From Laribacter hongkongensis DSM 14985 (GTDB lineage: Bacteria > Pseudomonadota > Gammaproteobacteria > Burkholderiales > Aquaspirillaceae): a DNA stretch of 64,000 bases. The notes beneath the pieces are model-generated. The model saw only the letters and a list, made by a program, of their open reading frames with translations, was not told the DNA's origin and did not search any database. The DNA is taken from contig NZ_AUHR01000003.1 of assembly GCF_000423285.1 (NCBI RefSeq), forward strand, positions 227,620 to 291,619, written 5' to 3'. Shown piece after piece: positions 37,619 to 44,867 of this stretch (positions are counted from its first letter, which is position 1; each line of letters begins with the position of its first letter). The translations under genes were made by a program, and so were the position numbers.

Positions 37619-39061
37619 ATGGCAACCATATCTAAGTACCGGAAAAAGAACGGAGAATTGTCGTATCAGGCGACAGTCCGGGTCAAGCAAGCTGGCCGGG
37701 TGGTTTTCTCCGCGACGCGCTCATTCCCGAAAGAGTCCTTGGCTCGTGACTGGGCCAGACGCACGGAAGTCGAGGCCGCATCCCCGGACTTCATCACCAG
37801 GCATGCGCTCGGGAAAATGACCTTTGGCGACCTGCTGGTACGGTACCGGGATGAGCTCTCCGGATCAGACAAGATCGGCCGCTCGAAACGGTACGTGCTT
37901 GATCTGCTGCTCAGGTCCTCGATTTCAGAGCGCCCCATATCCGAGCTGTCCGCCCAGGACCTGGTCGAGCACTGCAAGATCCGGCGTGATGCAGGAACAG
38001 GCCCGGTAACCGTCTTCCAGGACGTCTCCGCCATGCGGACCGTACTCGACTACGCAAAGCGTATCTGGTCCCTGCCGGTCTCGACCCAGCCTGTCGATGA
38101 TGCCCTGCCCGTCTTGCGCGCCCAGACACTTGTCAGCAAGAGCCGTCAACGTGACCGGCGGCCTGCTGATGAGGAACTCGAGCAGATTTATGCCGGGCTG
38201 GCTGCCCGGCAGTCGCGTTCAAACGCCCAGATACCGCACGTCGACATCATCAAGTTCGCCATTGCCAGCTGCATGCGGCTGGGGGAAATCGGGCGTATCC
38301 GTTGGGATGACATCGATGAAAAGCGGCGCTGTGTCTTGATCCGCGAGCGCAAAGACCCGTCAAACAAGTACACAAACGACCAGTGGATACCCCTGCTGGG
38401 CGAGGCGTGGGACATCGTGCAGCGGCAGCCGCGTACGGACGAACTGATTTTTCCGTACAAAATGGAATCGGTCAGTGCGGCTTTTGAGCGCACATGCGCC
38501 GCACTGGGGATTGTTGACCTGCGCTTTCACGACCTGCGCCACCACGGTGTTTCGCGCCTGTTCGAGCAGGGACTGAAAATCCAGGAGGTGGCCATGGTTT
38601 CCGGCAACAAGAGCTGGAACAACCTGCGGCGCTATACCCAGCTTCGCCCTGAGTCCCTGCATGACAAGATTGCCGCGCCGGCCCCTGCGCCCCGTTCTTC
38701 CGCGCTGACCGTTTCGGTATCTGGCGGGGTCTATATGGGCGGCTGGTCGAACGCTGTCGATGTGCTTCGGGCATTCGAGCTGGAGCCGGAAGACCTGGCC
38801 GAGTCGTGCATCCTGCTGGCCGGAGACTTCGGTCAGGAAGGTGCGGTCGTCGCGTTTACCGACGTCGGAGAACTGTGGTGGGTGTATTGCACCGGCAGCG
38901 ATCGCGTGTGGCTGCCGGAAAGAATTGTCGCCAACCGGCTGCGGCACGGGCTGGCGACTGGTCGGGTCGGGGCGAGGCCAGACGGCAGCAACCTGTCCGG
39001 CGATGTCGGCCCAGATTTGCTTGAGGCGGTGTTTTGGCATCGCGCCGAAGTCCGGGCTTGA
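37619..39061 (+). CDS. int: Tyrosine-family site-specific integrase with C-terminal extension
   Basis: Integrase of 480 residues. The catalytic residues are Arg220 (SCMRLGEIGRIRW), His304-x-x-Arg307 (FHDLRHHG) and the nucleophile Tyr339 (NNLRRYTQL). The ATG at 37619 (MATISKYRKKNGELSYQA) gives the usual arm-binding N terminus; the frame is also open upstream from a TTG. The catalytic domain ends near residue 345, but about 130 further residues follow (DVLRAFELEPEDLAESCILL, GELWWVYCTGSDRVWLPE), an unusual tail of unknown role. The last part overlaps the convergent TraL-like gene. Confidence 0.9.
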   Translation: MATISKYRKKNGELSYQATVRVKQAGRVVFSATRSFPKESLARDWARRTEVEAASPDFITRHALGKMTFGDLLVRYRDELSGSDKIGRSKRYVLDLLLRSSISERPISELSAQDLVEHCKIRRDAGTGPVTVFQDVSAMRTVLDYAKRIWSLPVSTQPVDDALPVLRAQTLVSKSRQRDRRPADEELEQIYAGLAARQSRSNAQIPHVDIIKFAIASCMRLGEIGRIRWDDIDEKRRCVLIRERKDPSNKYTNDQWIPLLGEAWDIVQRQPRTDELIFPYKMESVSAAFERTCAALGIVDLRFHDLRHHGVSRLFEQGLKIQEVAMVSGNKSWNNLRRYTQLRPESLHDKIAAPAPAPRSSALTVSVSGGVYMGGWSNAVDVLRAFELEPEDLAESCILLAGDFGQEGAVVAFTDVGELWWVYCTGSDRVWLPERIVANRLRHGLATGRVGARPDGSNLSGDVGPDLLEAVFWHRAEVRA

Positions 39062-39697
39062 TAGCGCCTCGGAAAACGTCAGGCCGGCGCTGGTCATGGC
39101 GGTCAGGTCACGGCCAAAGGTGTCGAGGTTGCGGCGGCGCAGGGTGACGATGCCGGCGATGCGATGGCGGTTTTCGGAAAACATGGCGGACTCGCTGAAT
39201 CGACGGCCATCGCGCTCGACAGGCCTGAAGAATTCGTTTTCCCACACGACGACCGGCGCATTGCTGCTCTGTAGCAGCGCCTGGAATCCGGCGATGGTGT
39301 CGTCCATGGCCTGCCCGCCCACCAGCACGGTATGCAGCACCACCTGTTTTCCGCTGTCGGTCAGCACGTCCAGCGCCCCGGTTTCGGCGAGGTATCCGGT
39401 TACGGGCACAAAACTGGTGGCGCCGTTGTCGACGACGACCGGGCCGGCGTGGGTCAGCATCCATTCGATCATCTGGTCGAACTGGCGGCTGTCTATCTGG
39501 CGGTCGGCGTTGAGAATTTCGAGGGTGCGCACCGGCAGGGCGCGGTAGCGGGCAAGCGTCTGGTTGACGGGGTCGGTGTCGATGCCGAGCAGGTTGGCGT
39601 CCATGCCCTGGAGGGTTTGGGCGATCAGCGAGGCAATAAAGCTCTTGCCGACGCCGCCCTTCCCCTGCAAGACGATGTGTGTCTGGTTCTGATTCAC
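38360..39697 (-). CDS. TraL-like ParA-family ATPase with antisense run-on tail
   Basis: The first ~240 residues resemble TraL of IncP plasmids: Walker A GKGGVGKS (12-19), LLGIDTDPVNQTLARY, VVVDNGATSFVPVTGYL, VVLHTVLVGGQAMDDTIAGF. The role of TraL in conjugation is poorly known. Start GTG at 39697, with AAGGAG. The frame has no stop where the family ends (near 38975) and continues as a 205-residue Arg-rich tail, antisense to the integrase. The natural stop was probably lost in a rearrangement. Confidence 0.7.
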   Translation of the reverse strand: MNQNQTHIVLQGKGGVGKSFIASLIAQTLQGMDANLLGIDTDPVNQTLARYRALPVRTLEILNADRQIDSRQFDQMIEWMLTHAGPVVVDNGATSFVPVTGYLAETGALDVLTDSGKQVVLHTVLVGGQAMDDTIAGFQALLQSSNAPVVVWENEFFRPVERDGRRFSESAMFSENRHRIAGIVTLRRRNLDTFGRDLTAMTSAGLTFSEALSSPDFGAMPKHRLKQIWADIAGQVAAVWPRPDPTSRQPVPQPVGDNSFRQPHAIAAGAIHPPQFSDVGKRDDRTFLTEVSGQQDARLGQVFRLQLECPKHIDSVRPAAHIDPARYRNGQRGRTGRRGRRGNLVMQGLRAKLGIAPQVVPALVAGNHGHLLDFQSLLEQARNTVVAQVVKAQVNNPQCGACALKSRTDRFHFVRKNQFVRTRLPLHDVPRLAQQGYPLVVCVLV

Positions 39698-39710
39698 GGT
39701 TGGGTTCTCC

Positions 39711-40073
39711 TTACCAATTGGGTTTGCTGTCGCGGATGGCTTGCCAGTCGAACGTGTCGCTGGCTGGCTGGATTTTTGGTTCCGTTTGCCGGGCCGGTGC
39801 TGCCTGCCCCGGCCTTTGGGTTTGGATTTGATGGCACTGCTCCTTGTCGGGTGGCTTGCCTTTTCTGGCGGCGGCCCTGGCCCGGCTCAGCACGGTGCGG
39901 AACACGTCGCTCGACATCTCGAAGCCGTCTGCCGCGAGGGCGGCGAGGATGGTTTTGTGTGGCACGCCGCGATTTATGGCGGCCTCGATGTCTGGCAACA
40001 GCTCCCGCACGCGCTCGCTGGCGGTCTTGGGGCGGCTGGGTGCGGCCAGCTGGGTGATCGGGTTGGTTTGCAT
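39711..40073 (-). CDS. TraK-like small protein
   Basis: Protein of 120 residues from the ATG at 40073 (MQTNPITQLAAPSRPK). The core SERVRELLPDIEAAINRGVPHKTILAALAADGFEMSSDVF and the Pro/Gln-rich C terminus resemble TraK of IncP plasmids, an oriT-binding protein (recalled, moderate confidence). As in RP4, a traL-like gene follows, here 13 bases downstream. The frame is open further upstream from a TTG, where the 11-bp DNA repeats would encode an 11-residue repeat. Confidence 0.6.
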   Translation of the reverse strand: MQTNPITQLAAPSRPKTASERVRELLPDIEAAINRGVPHKTILAALAADGFEMSSDVFRTVLSRARAAARKGKPPDKEQCHQIQTQRPGQAAPARQTEPKIQPASDTFDWQAIRDSKPNW

Positions 40074-40143
40074 ACGGTTTGCGATGTGTTTGCAGACGGT
40101 TTGCAACTTGTTTGCAAGCTGTTTGCAAACAGTCTGCAAACGG
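40067..40143. repeat. Seven tandem 11-bp repeats (iteron-like) at the TraK-like gene start
   Basis: Seven consecutive units of exactly 11 bases, consensus TTTGCAaaCgG, starting at 40067, 40078, 40089, 40100, 40111, 40122 and 40133. TTTGC (TCTGC in the last) is constant, the rest varies. The period is about one DNA turn. The array covers the TraK-like start codon and ends at the stop of the small gene upstream. Confidence 0.88.
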
Positions 40144-40272
40144 CTAATTCAGCGGTTTGACGATCAGGAACACCGGCTTGCGGTTCTTGAAAACCGGAGC
40201 CTTGATCGTCCAGCCCTGGGCGCGGAGTTCTCGGATTGCCTCGTCGGTGAGGCGCGTTGCTTCGAATGCCAT
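40144..40272 (-). CDS. 42-residue phage protein
   Basis: Small ORF starting MAFEATRLTDEAIRELRAQG and ending VFLIVKPLN. GAGGAGAAGCAGC before the ATG at 40272 is a strong ribosome binding site. It lies between the membrane protein and the TraK-like gene in the same direction, with its stop touching the repeat array. No family was recognised. Confidence 0.65.
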   Translation of the reverse strand: MAFEATRLTDEAIRELRAQGWTIKAPVFKNRKPVFLIVKPLN

Positions 40273-40371
40273 GCTGCTTCTCCTCTGGTTACTGCTTCGC
40301 GTTTTGCGGGTCACTGGAAAGCCGCCTGATTCAAGCGGCTGGCCGGTGCCGGCCCTTGCGGGCCGTACGGG

Positions 40372-40710
40372 TCAGGCGTTGGCGGTTTCGTCGGCCAGCA
40401 GGCCGGCGGCTTCGGTGGCGACGTAGCCGACGAAACACGCGGCAGCCGTCAGGGGGGAATCGAGCAGGATGAGGGCCGATACCAGCGCCATCTCGGTAGC
40501 GAGCTGGTAGGCCGAAAATCCGGCTGGCCGTTCTGTTTGCAGTGCGTGGCGGGCAAGGATGCTGGTGGCGATGCTTGCCGCTGCGTTGATCCATGCCCAG
40601 GCGATGACGGCAGCCAGTGCCCAGGCGTGCCCGGCCACGGCGGCGATGACAACTGCGGCAACGGCGACATCGCCGGAGATGTTGATCGCCCAGTATTTGC
40701 GAGAGTCCAT
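40372..40710 (-). CDS. Hypothetical membrane protein, first gene of the left early operon
   Basis: Protein of 112 residues, rich in Ala, with three hydrophobic segments (ISGDVAVAAVVIAAVAGHAWALAAVIAWAW, given in one block of family-neutral composition; ALVSALILLDSPLTAAACFVGY). CCGGAGCAAAAC precedes the ATG at 40710. Transcribed from the operator-covered left promoter. A role in superinfection exclusion is possible, only from position. Confidence 0.65.
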   Translation of the reverse strand: MDSRKYWAINISGDVAVAAVVIAAVAGHAWALAAVIAWAWINAAASIATSILARHALQTERPAGFSAYQLATEMALVSALILLDSPLTAAACFVGYVATEAAGLLADETANA

Positions 40711-40738
40711 GTTTTGCTCCGGTTGCTTGTGTGAGCAA

Positions 40739-40781
40739 AATATACGAAACGTGAACATTAAAAGCAATACGTTTCGTAAAC
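40739..40781 (-). promoter_or_regulatory. Left early promoter with two repressor operators
   Basis: On the minus strand TTGCTT (complement of 40762-40767) and TATATT (complement of 40739-40744) are 17 bases apart. Operator copies of the dyad GTTTACG-AAA-CGTAAAC lie at 40740-40756 and 40765-40781 and cover the -10 and -35 boxes. The same operator occurs at the cro promoter. Confidence 0.8.
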
Positions 40782-40903
40782 TTTAGTGCAACAATGAATC
40801 CAAAACGTCGCCAATAACCACCAGCCTGAACTTGATGAATATGCCGGATTTCATCAGGCGGGCTTGATGGCGGCATCCGTTCTGCACCCTCAGGATTTGT
40901 GCA

Positions 40904-41242
40904 ATGAATACCTTTGCGACACGACTCGTTCAGGCCAAGCAGGCTCGGCGTATCAGCTACGCTGCGCTCGCTGCTGCCGTTGGCGCGCCTGATCAGACGG
41001 TCTTTGCGTGGAAGAAAGGGGCGATGCCATCGCGCACGCACATGGCACGATTGGCCGTGGCGCTTGGCGTGCCAGCCGGATGGCTGGAAACAGGAGAGAT
41101 GGACCGCATCTCAGTCGGGTCGGCTGAAGCGGTCATGGTGGCTCAGGCTTTTGAGGCCCTACCGGTCAGAAGGCGAAAGCTTCTCTTGGCGATGTTTGAG
41201 GACTGGGGCGCTTTGATCCCTGGGGGCTGTGATGTTGACTGA
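40904..41242 (+). CDS. Helix-turn-helix (XRE-type) DNA-binding protein
   Basis: Protein of 112 residues with an N-terminal HTH (TRLVQAKQARRISYAALAAAVGAPDQTVFAWKKG in blocks; PSRTHMARLAVALGVPAGWLETG). The C-terminal ~40 residues have no known motif. It faces away from the left operon and may be a second regulator. No strong ribosome binding site is seen. The 290 bases after it (41243-41494) hold no convincing gene. Confidence 0.72.
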   Translation: MNTFATRLVQAKQARRISYAALAAAVGAPDQTVFAWKKGAMPSRTHMARLAVALGVPAGWLETGEMDRISVGSAEAVMVAQAFEALPVRRRKLLLAMFEDWGALIPGGCDVD

Positions 41243-41494
41243 CGTGTGCGGCGCTGCCCTCCTGAGCAGTTCACACCTGACAAGCAGCAATGTCATTGCC
41301 AGATCATGGCGATTTTCACAAACAGAAAGCAGCTTCGTGACGCGCTGCAATGACTTTTTGCGCGGCGCAATACCTTTGGCTGACACCAAACTTCTCCCAT
41401 TTTTCATTAAAAGGAATTGGTCAGCCTATATGCCCTTATTCATCTGCTGCCATCAGGGAATATCCCTGGATCGATGTTGGGCATGAAAATAAAA

Positions 41495-41526
41495 AAACCG
41501 TTGATCTCTTTGTAATCAACGGTTTT
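41495..41526 (-). terminator. Terminator of the repressor gene
   Basis: AAAACCGTTGAT pairs with ATCAACGGTTTT around CTCTTTGTA. The A run on the left supplies the T run for the leftward transcript, 8 bases past the repressor stop. Confidence 0.92.
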
Positions 41527-41533
41527 CGCTCGT

Positions 41534-41920
41534 CTAGTCAATTTTGGTATTTAGCGTTCGCTCAAGTACCGACATCGCAAACTTGAGATCCTCCTCGGTC
41601 ATGTCGGCTATTTTCCTGGCGATCCTTACCACCTTGTCTCGGTCAAGGTAGCCAAAAACCATGAATGCAGGATCAAGAGCCAGCTCATCGGCAATGAGCT
41701 GTAGCTGTGACAGCGTCGGCTCTCGCCTGCCATTCATGTAATGGCTCATTGCCGCCGTTGACACCCCGCAGCGCTTGGCCAGCTCTCGCTGGGTCAAGTC
41801 AAGCTCACGCATGCGTCGTCTGGCGCGGTCCTGCCATGTCTGTTTGATTTCGTCCATGCCCTGAATTGTGGGACGCAAAACGTTTGCGATAAACGTCCTG
41901 GATTTTTCTTCTGTACCCAT
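41534..41920 (-). CDS. CI-like phage repressor (XRE family)
   Basis: Protein of 128 residues with an HTH at residues about 35-90 (LTQRELAKRCGVSTAAMSHYMNGRREPTL). It has no LexA-like peptidase domain, so it is not expected to be self-cleaved after DNA damage. The ATG at 41920 has GAGGAT upstream; an ATG at 41857 would give 107 residues without a ribosome binding site. It is divergent from the Cro-like gene, with an operator between them. Confidence 0.82.
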   Translation of the reverse strand: MGTEEKSRTFIANVLRPTIQGMDEIKQTWQDRARRRMRELDLTQRELAKRCGVSTAAMSHYMNGRREPTLSQLQLIADELALDPAFMVFGYLDRDKVVRIARKIADMTEEDLKFAMSVLERTLNTKID

Positions 41921-41939
41921 TTCATCCTCAATCCTGCCG

Positions 41940-41968
41940 TTGAAAAGTTAACGAAACGTAAACATAAT
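41940..41968 (+). promoter_or_regulatory. Right early promoter (cro promoter) with embedded operator
   Basis: TTGAAA (41940-41945), a 17-base spacer and CATAAT (41963-41968). The spacer contains GTTAACG-AAA-CGTAAAC (41947-41963), the third copy of the repressor dyad. The -10 box ends only 6 bases before the ATG of the Cro-like gene, so its mRNA is probably leaderless. Confidence 0.8.
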
Positions 41969-41974
41969 GGCGGC

Positions 41975-42187
41975 ATGGAAAAGATCACATTCAGCCAGTG
42001 GGTGATCCGATCGGGGAAAACTCAACGGGAAATTGCAAGGGAGGTTGGCATCAGTACAGCCGCCTGCTCGAAGGCGTATCGCGGCCTTCAGTCTGGTCGC
42101 AAGGTCGCCAGACGGCTCGCCAGCTACACCGGGTTGCCCGTGACGGTCTTCATGATTCCAGACGATTTCTCCAGCCCGCGCGATTAA
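41975..42187 (+). CDS. Cro-like regulator
   Basis: Protein of 70 residues with an HTH of Cro type (SGKTQREIAREVGISTAACSKAYRGL). It starts at the ATG at 41975, right after the promoter -10 box and without room for a ribosome binding site. It is divergent from the CI-like repressor and is followed by the CII-like gene, as in lambdoid phages. Confidence 0.8.
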   Translation: MEKITFSQWVIRSGKTQREIAREVGISTAACSKAYRGLQSGRKVARRLASYTGLPVTVFMIPDDFSSPRD

Positions 42188-42293
42188 AGCCCTGCTCGCG
42201 CGGCTTTTGGCGAGGTTCTCCCCGCTCCTTTTCTTTCGCAACGGTAGCCCAGCTACCGGCAAAAAAATATGTAACCGTGGTGGGGATACGCAC

Positions 42294-42728
42294 ATGACTC
42301 CTGCTGATGCAGCCTGGCGCACCATTCATGACTACCCCGGCGGGGCCGAGGCACTGGCCACGCGCGTTGGCGTTGGTGCAAAAGTCCTGTCGAACAAGGT
42401 CAACCCGAACTGCTCGCACCGGCTGAGCCTGGACGAGGCCGACCGCATCATGGGGGCGACGGGCGACCTGCGTATCCTGCACGCGCTGGCGGCCCGTCAT
42501 GGCGGCATGTTCATCGAATCGCCGGACGGCGAAGCCAGCGATGCCGCCCTGCTGGAGCTGGTCGCAAAAATATGGGCCGGGCACGGCGATGTCGGTACCG
42601 AGGTATCGGCCGCGCTGGAAGACTGCCGGATCGATGCGGCAGAAGTCGAGCGTATCCGTCAGGCGGTCTACCGTACCCAGGCCGCTATGGCAACGATGCT
42701 GCTGCGGCTTGAAAGCATGGCGGAATGA
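42294..42728 (+). CDS. CII-family phage regulatory protein
   Basis: Protein of 144 residues with the PF06892-type pattern (AAWRTIHDYPGGAEALATRVGV, LSNKVNPNCSHRLSLDEADRIM, ILHALAARHGGMFI). These proteins regulate early phage functions. GGGGAT precedes the ATG at 42294. Its stop overlaps the next gene start by 4 bases. Confidence 0.78.
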   Translation: MTPADAAWRTIHDYPGGAEALATRVGVGAKVLSNKVNPNCSHRLSLDEADRIMGATGDLRILHALAARHGGMFIESPDGEASDAALLELVAKIWAGHGDVGTEVSAALEDCRIDAAEVERIRQAVYRTQAAMATMLLRLESMAE

Positions 42729-43240
42729 CCATGGGCGACATCACCAGCCGCCACGACTGGCGTGCGCTGCGCCGGCGCATCCGGCATCTGCCGATCGCCA
42801 AAGACCCCGCCGCTGAGCGCCGGTCCGTGCTGGCCGAGCTGAGCCGCATTCTTCACGACACCCGGAGCCCCGAAATGGGATGCCTTGCCTGCAAAAACTC
42901 GCGCCGCGTACCTGCACCAGGCAAGACCGGCGTCTTTGACCTGGTGTGCAACATCCAGCGCCGCGAATCCGGTGCCGGCTGCCCGGAATTCGACCCCCGT
43001 GGCGGCCTGCCGCCTGACCCGCGCGGACTGGAGTACGACGAGCCTGCCCGGCTGATGCACGAAGCCCGCTACGTCTGCCGGCTGCGGCTGACCAGAAGCC
43101 ACCACGGCTATCTGGACGGCGTGGCTGCAAAACGTGGCGACGCGGCCCGCAAAGAGCTGGAAACCGCTGTACGCCAACAGTGGAAAGACCGCGCAGGCTG
43201 GATGCGCCCGGCCGAGCTGGAGAGGGCGCGAAATGCCTGA
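42725..43240 (+). CDS. Hypothetical phage protein with Cys pairs
   Basis: Protein of 171 residues. A middle part has CLACKNS and later CNIQRRESGAGCPEF, a possible zinc site. The C-terminal part (ARYVCRLRLTRSHHGYLDGVAAKRG, ARKELETAVRQQWKDRAG) resembles small phage proteins of unknown function. Overlaps its neighbours on both sides, so it is translated in one run with them. Confidence 0.65.
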   Translation: MTMGDITSRHDWRALRRRIRHLPIAKDPAAERRSVLAELSRILHDTRSPEMGCLACKNSRRVPAPGKTGVFDLVCNIQRRESGAGCPEFDPRGGLPPDPRGLEYDEPARLMHEARYVCRLRLTRSHHGYLDGVAAKRGDAARKELETAVRQQWKDRAGWMRPAELERARNA

Positions 43241-43412
43241 CAGCTACCGCGACCCCACGTTCGAGATTGTCGCCGGGCGCGAAGCCGCCGAGCAGCGGCG
43301 CCGGGCCAGACAGGCAGAGATCGAGCAGAAAAAGGCCCGGCAGCCGAATACCGAGCGCTGGATCAAGCGGCTGCGAATCCGGGAACTGACCCGGCGTGCA
43401 ATGAGCAGATAG
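43233..43412 (+). CDS. Small basic phage protein
   Basis: A 59-residue Arg-, Glu- and Lys-rich protein (MPDSYRDPTFEIVAGREAAEQ...). GAGAGGGCG precedes the ATG. It overlaps the upstream stop by 8 bases. The charged helical sequence suggests a nucleic-acid-binding or adaptor role; no family was recognised. Confidence 0.6.
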   Translation: MPDSYRDPTFEIVAGREAAEQRRRARQAEIEQKKARQPNTERWIKRLRIRELTRRAMSR

Positions 43413-43423
43413 CGAGGCAAGAC

Positions 43424-43624
43424 ATGGAAATTTCTTTCGGCAGCAGAAACCACTTCATCAACTGGTTCGGCACCGCCCTGTTCCGCAGTACCGGGGAGCA
43501 ATGCAGCCGGTCGCAGGTGGAAACGAAGCTCAAGAATCTCGAAAAATCCGGCGCAATCACCACCCGCCGCACCGATGACGGCCGTCTGCTGCTGCGCGTC
43601 AACGACTCGAAAGCCCTTTGCTGA
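43424..43624 (+). CDS. Small phage protein with possible winged-helix pattern
   Basis: A 66-residue protein. The sequence SRSQVETKLKNLEKSGAITTRRTDDGRLLLRV reads like a short helix-helix-hairpin (winged-helix-like) DNA-binding unit; this is a guess from pattern. It is the last gene of the rightward early group before two convergent genes. Confidence 0.6.
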   Translation: MEISFGSRNHFINWFGTALFRSTGEQCSRSQVETKLKNLEKSGAITTRRTDDGRLLLRVNDSKALC

Positions 43625-43634
43625 TGCTGTCCGC

Positions 43635-44141
43635 TTATTCTGGTTCCTGCTCCGACTTTTGCTCTGCTGTTGTGGATGCTTTCTTACCGGTCAGGAAAGC
43701 ATGGGCAACACCAACCAGCGTGGCACCTGCCAGTACGGTTGCAACCCATTCGCGTCCGTTTACCGCCAGATACGCAGCCAGGAAAGCCATTACCAAGACG
43801 GACAGAAACGCCATCCATTGCCCGCGCTTGTCCCGCGATATGCGGCCTTCAAGCTCTGCCATTTCAGCATTGCGAATGTGTTTTCCGTTACTGGAAAACT
43901 CTTCAAAAATCAGCTTCGTGGCTCCCGGATACAGCGACTCGTATTGTTCGAGTGTGCGAGGCGCAGGCAGCGGGCCGGCGTGGAACTCTCTGCGAATCTC
44001 ATGCGCCGGTCGTCTGTATTTTGACGGAGAATCCCGCTCGACATGGCCTGTCAATGGCTGCTCTTCGTGGGCGGAAATGACTTCCGCCCCTTTCGGGGCG
44101 GAGGGTTCAGCGTGTGTGCTGTTTGATTTTTCTGGCGACAT
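43635..44141 (-). CDS. DUF2335-family membrane protein
   Basis: Protein of 168 residues with a disordered N terminus, a DUF2335-like core (LEQYESLYPGATKLIFEEFSSNGKHIRNAEMAELEGRI, in blocks) and two C-terminal membrane helices (WMAFLSVLVMAFLAAYLAVNG; WVATVLAGATLVGVAHAF). The function is unknown. Its start lies inside the 3' end of the upstream gene, and it is transcribed against the main phage direction, as morons often are. Confidence 0.75.
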   Translation of the reverse strand: MSPEKSNSTHAEPSAPKGAEVISAHEEQPLTGHVERDSPSKYRRPAHEIRREFHAGPLPAPRTLEQYESLYPGATKLIFEEFSSNGKHIRNAEMAELEGRISRDKRGQWMAFLSVLVMAFLAAYLAVNGREWVATVLAGATLVGVAHAFLTGKKASTTAEQKSEQEPE

Positions 44142-44331
44142 CTGGATGTTTTGTCTCAAAACTCTTGACGGCCATCCGCATCTGCCGGGTTGTCATCTGG
44201 CTGGCTTTGGCCAGAAGTTCAGCCGTGCTGTGCGACGTGGCTGTGGTGTAGTTTGTTTGCGGCGAAAAGACGAATGTACGGGATATCCTCGCAATACGGC
44301 TCAACATGCTGTCAATCGTCTTGGTTGTCAT
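44107..44331 (-). CDS. Small phage protein upstream of DUF2335 gene
   Basis: A 74-residue basic protein (MTTKTIDSMLSRIARISRTF, later ATSHSTAELLAKASQMTTRQM). GTGGAGAACG precedes the ATG at 44331. It overlaps the DUF2335 gene by 35 bases, so the two are coupled. No family was recognised. Confidence 0.6.
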   Translation of the reverse strand: MTTKTIDSMLSRIARISRTFVFSPQTNYTTATSHSTAELLAKASQMTTRQMRMAVKSFETKHPDVARKIKQHTR

Positions 44332-44629
44332 GTCACGTTCTCCACTTTTGATGCTTTCCACCTGGTGTGCGAACAAGACCTGAACGCAGGCAATTTCATT
44401 GAAAAACAACGACTTGTCGTTTTTTTGGTGGTTTCAGAATCTAGTATACTGAACTATAAGCAATATTTATTGCAATACTCGGCATGTCAGTCCTGTCTGC
44501 TGATACATGGTGTTTTTGTCTTTTCGGCGTCCGCAGCCGATATCTTCCGCTTGCGGTCGATCCGCAGGTTCTGTTCTGCGTTTACCCTTCCCCACCTTGA
44601 CCCCCGCCGCGCATGTGTCGTAGAGTCCA

Positions 44630-44854
44630 ATGCAGTCGCGTTCAATAGCGCGATACGGGTTTGGACGCCCGTGTATGTTGGCGGATACGCCGCGCTTCGC
44701 GGTTTTTTTGTGTCCGTGCATGGCTGCACCCTCAATGGGGCGGGCCGTGCGGGAGGTGCGCGAGCACCTGCCGGTGCCAACTACCGGTCGTCCAACCCGC
44801 ACGGTTCCGCCCCACCCGTTTGGACGCGGGTGGCGGAAAACACAATCCGCTTAG
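44630..44854 (+). CDS. Icd-like ORF overlapping the first C4-like RNA
   Basis: A 74-residue frame (MQSRSIARYGFGRPCMLADT, FAVFLCPCMAAPSMGRAV) of the type often annotated as host cell division inhibitor Icd-like. It overlaps the structured RNA completely and has no ribosome binding site. Its resemblance to other such ORFs may reflect the conserved RNA and not a protein. Confidence 0.35.
   Translation: MQSRSIARYGFGRPCMLADTPRFAVFLCPCMAAPSMGRAVREVREHLPVPTTGRPTRTVPPHPFGRGWRKTQSA
44736..44814 (+). ncRNA. C4-like antisense RNA, copy 1
   Basis: Three-way junction: outer stem GGGGCGG/CCGCCCC and CCGTGCGGG/CCCGCACGG, with inner hairpins AGGTGC-GCGA-GCACCT and CCGGT-n-ACCGG. The single-stranded CGTCCAA (44789-44795) is complementary to TTGGACG displayed in an upstream hairpin loop (44661-44667) and a downstream one (44820-44826) just before the antirepressor. 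This is the layout of phage P1/P7 C4 RNA, which silences an ant gene. Confidence 0.75.
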
Positions 44855-44867
44855 TTGGAGTTCAGCC

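Noticed and set aside
40067..40143. CRISPR array
   Set aside because: The units are 11 bases, directly tandem and without spacers; no cas genes are near.
41229..41486. 85-residue open frame after the HTH gene
   Set aside because: No ribosome binding site and an unlikely, Cys- and Ser-rich composition; it ends in the repressor terminator.
42242..42262. Hairpin CGGTAGC-CCA-GCTACCG as terminator after cro
   Set aside because: It is followed by an A run on the plus strand, so it lacks the T run needed for the rightward transcript; no leftward gene ends there.
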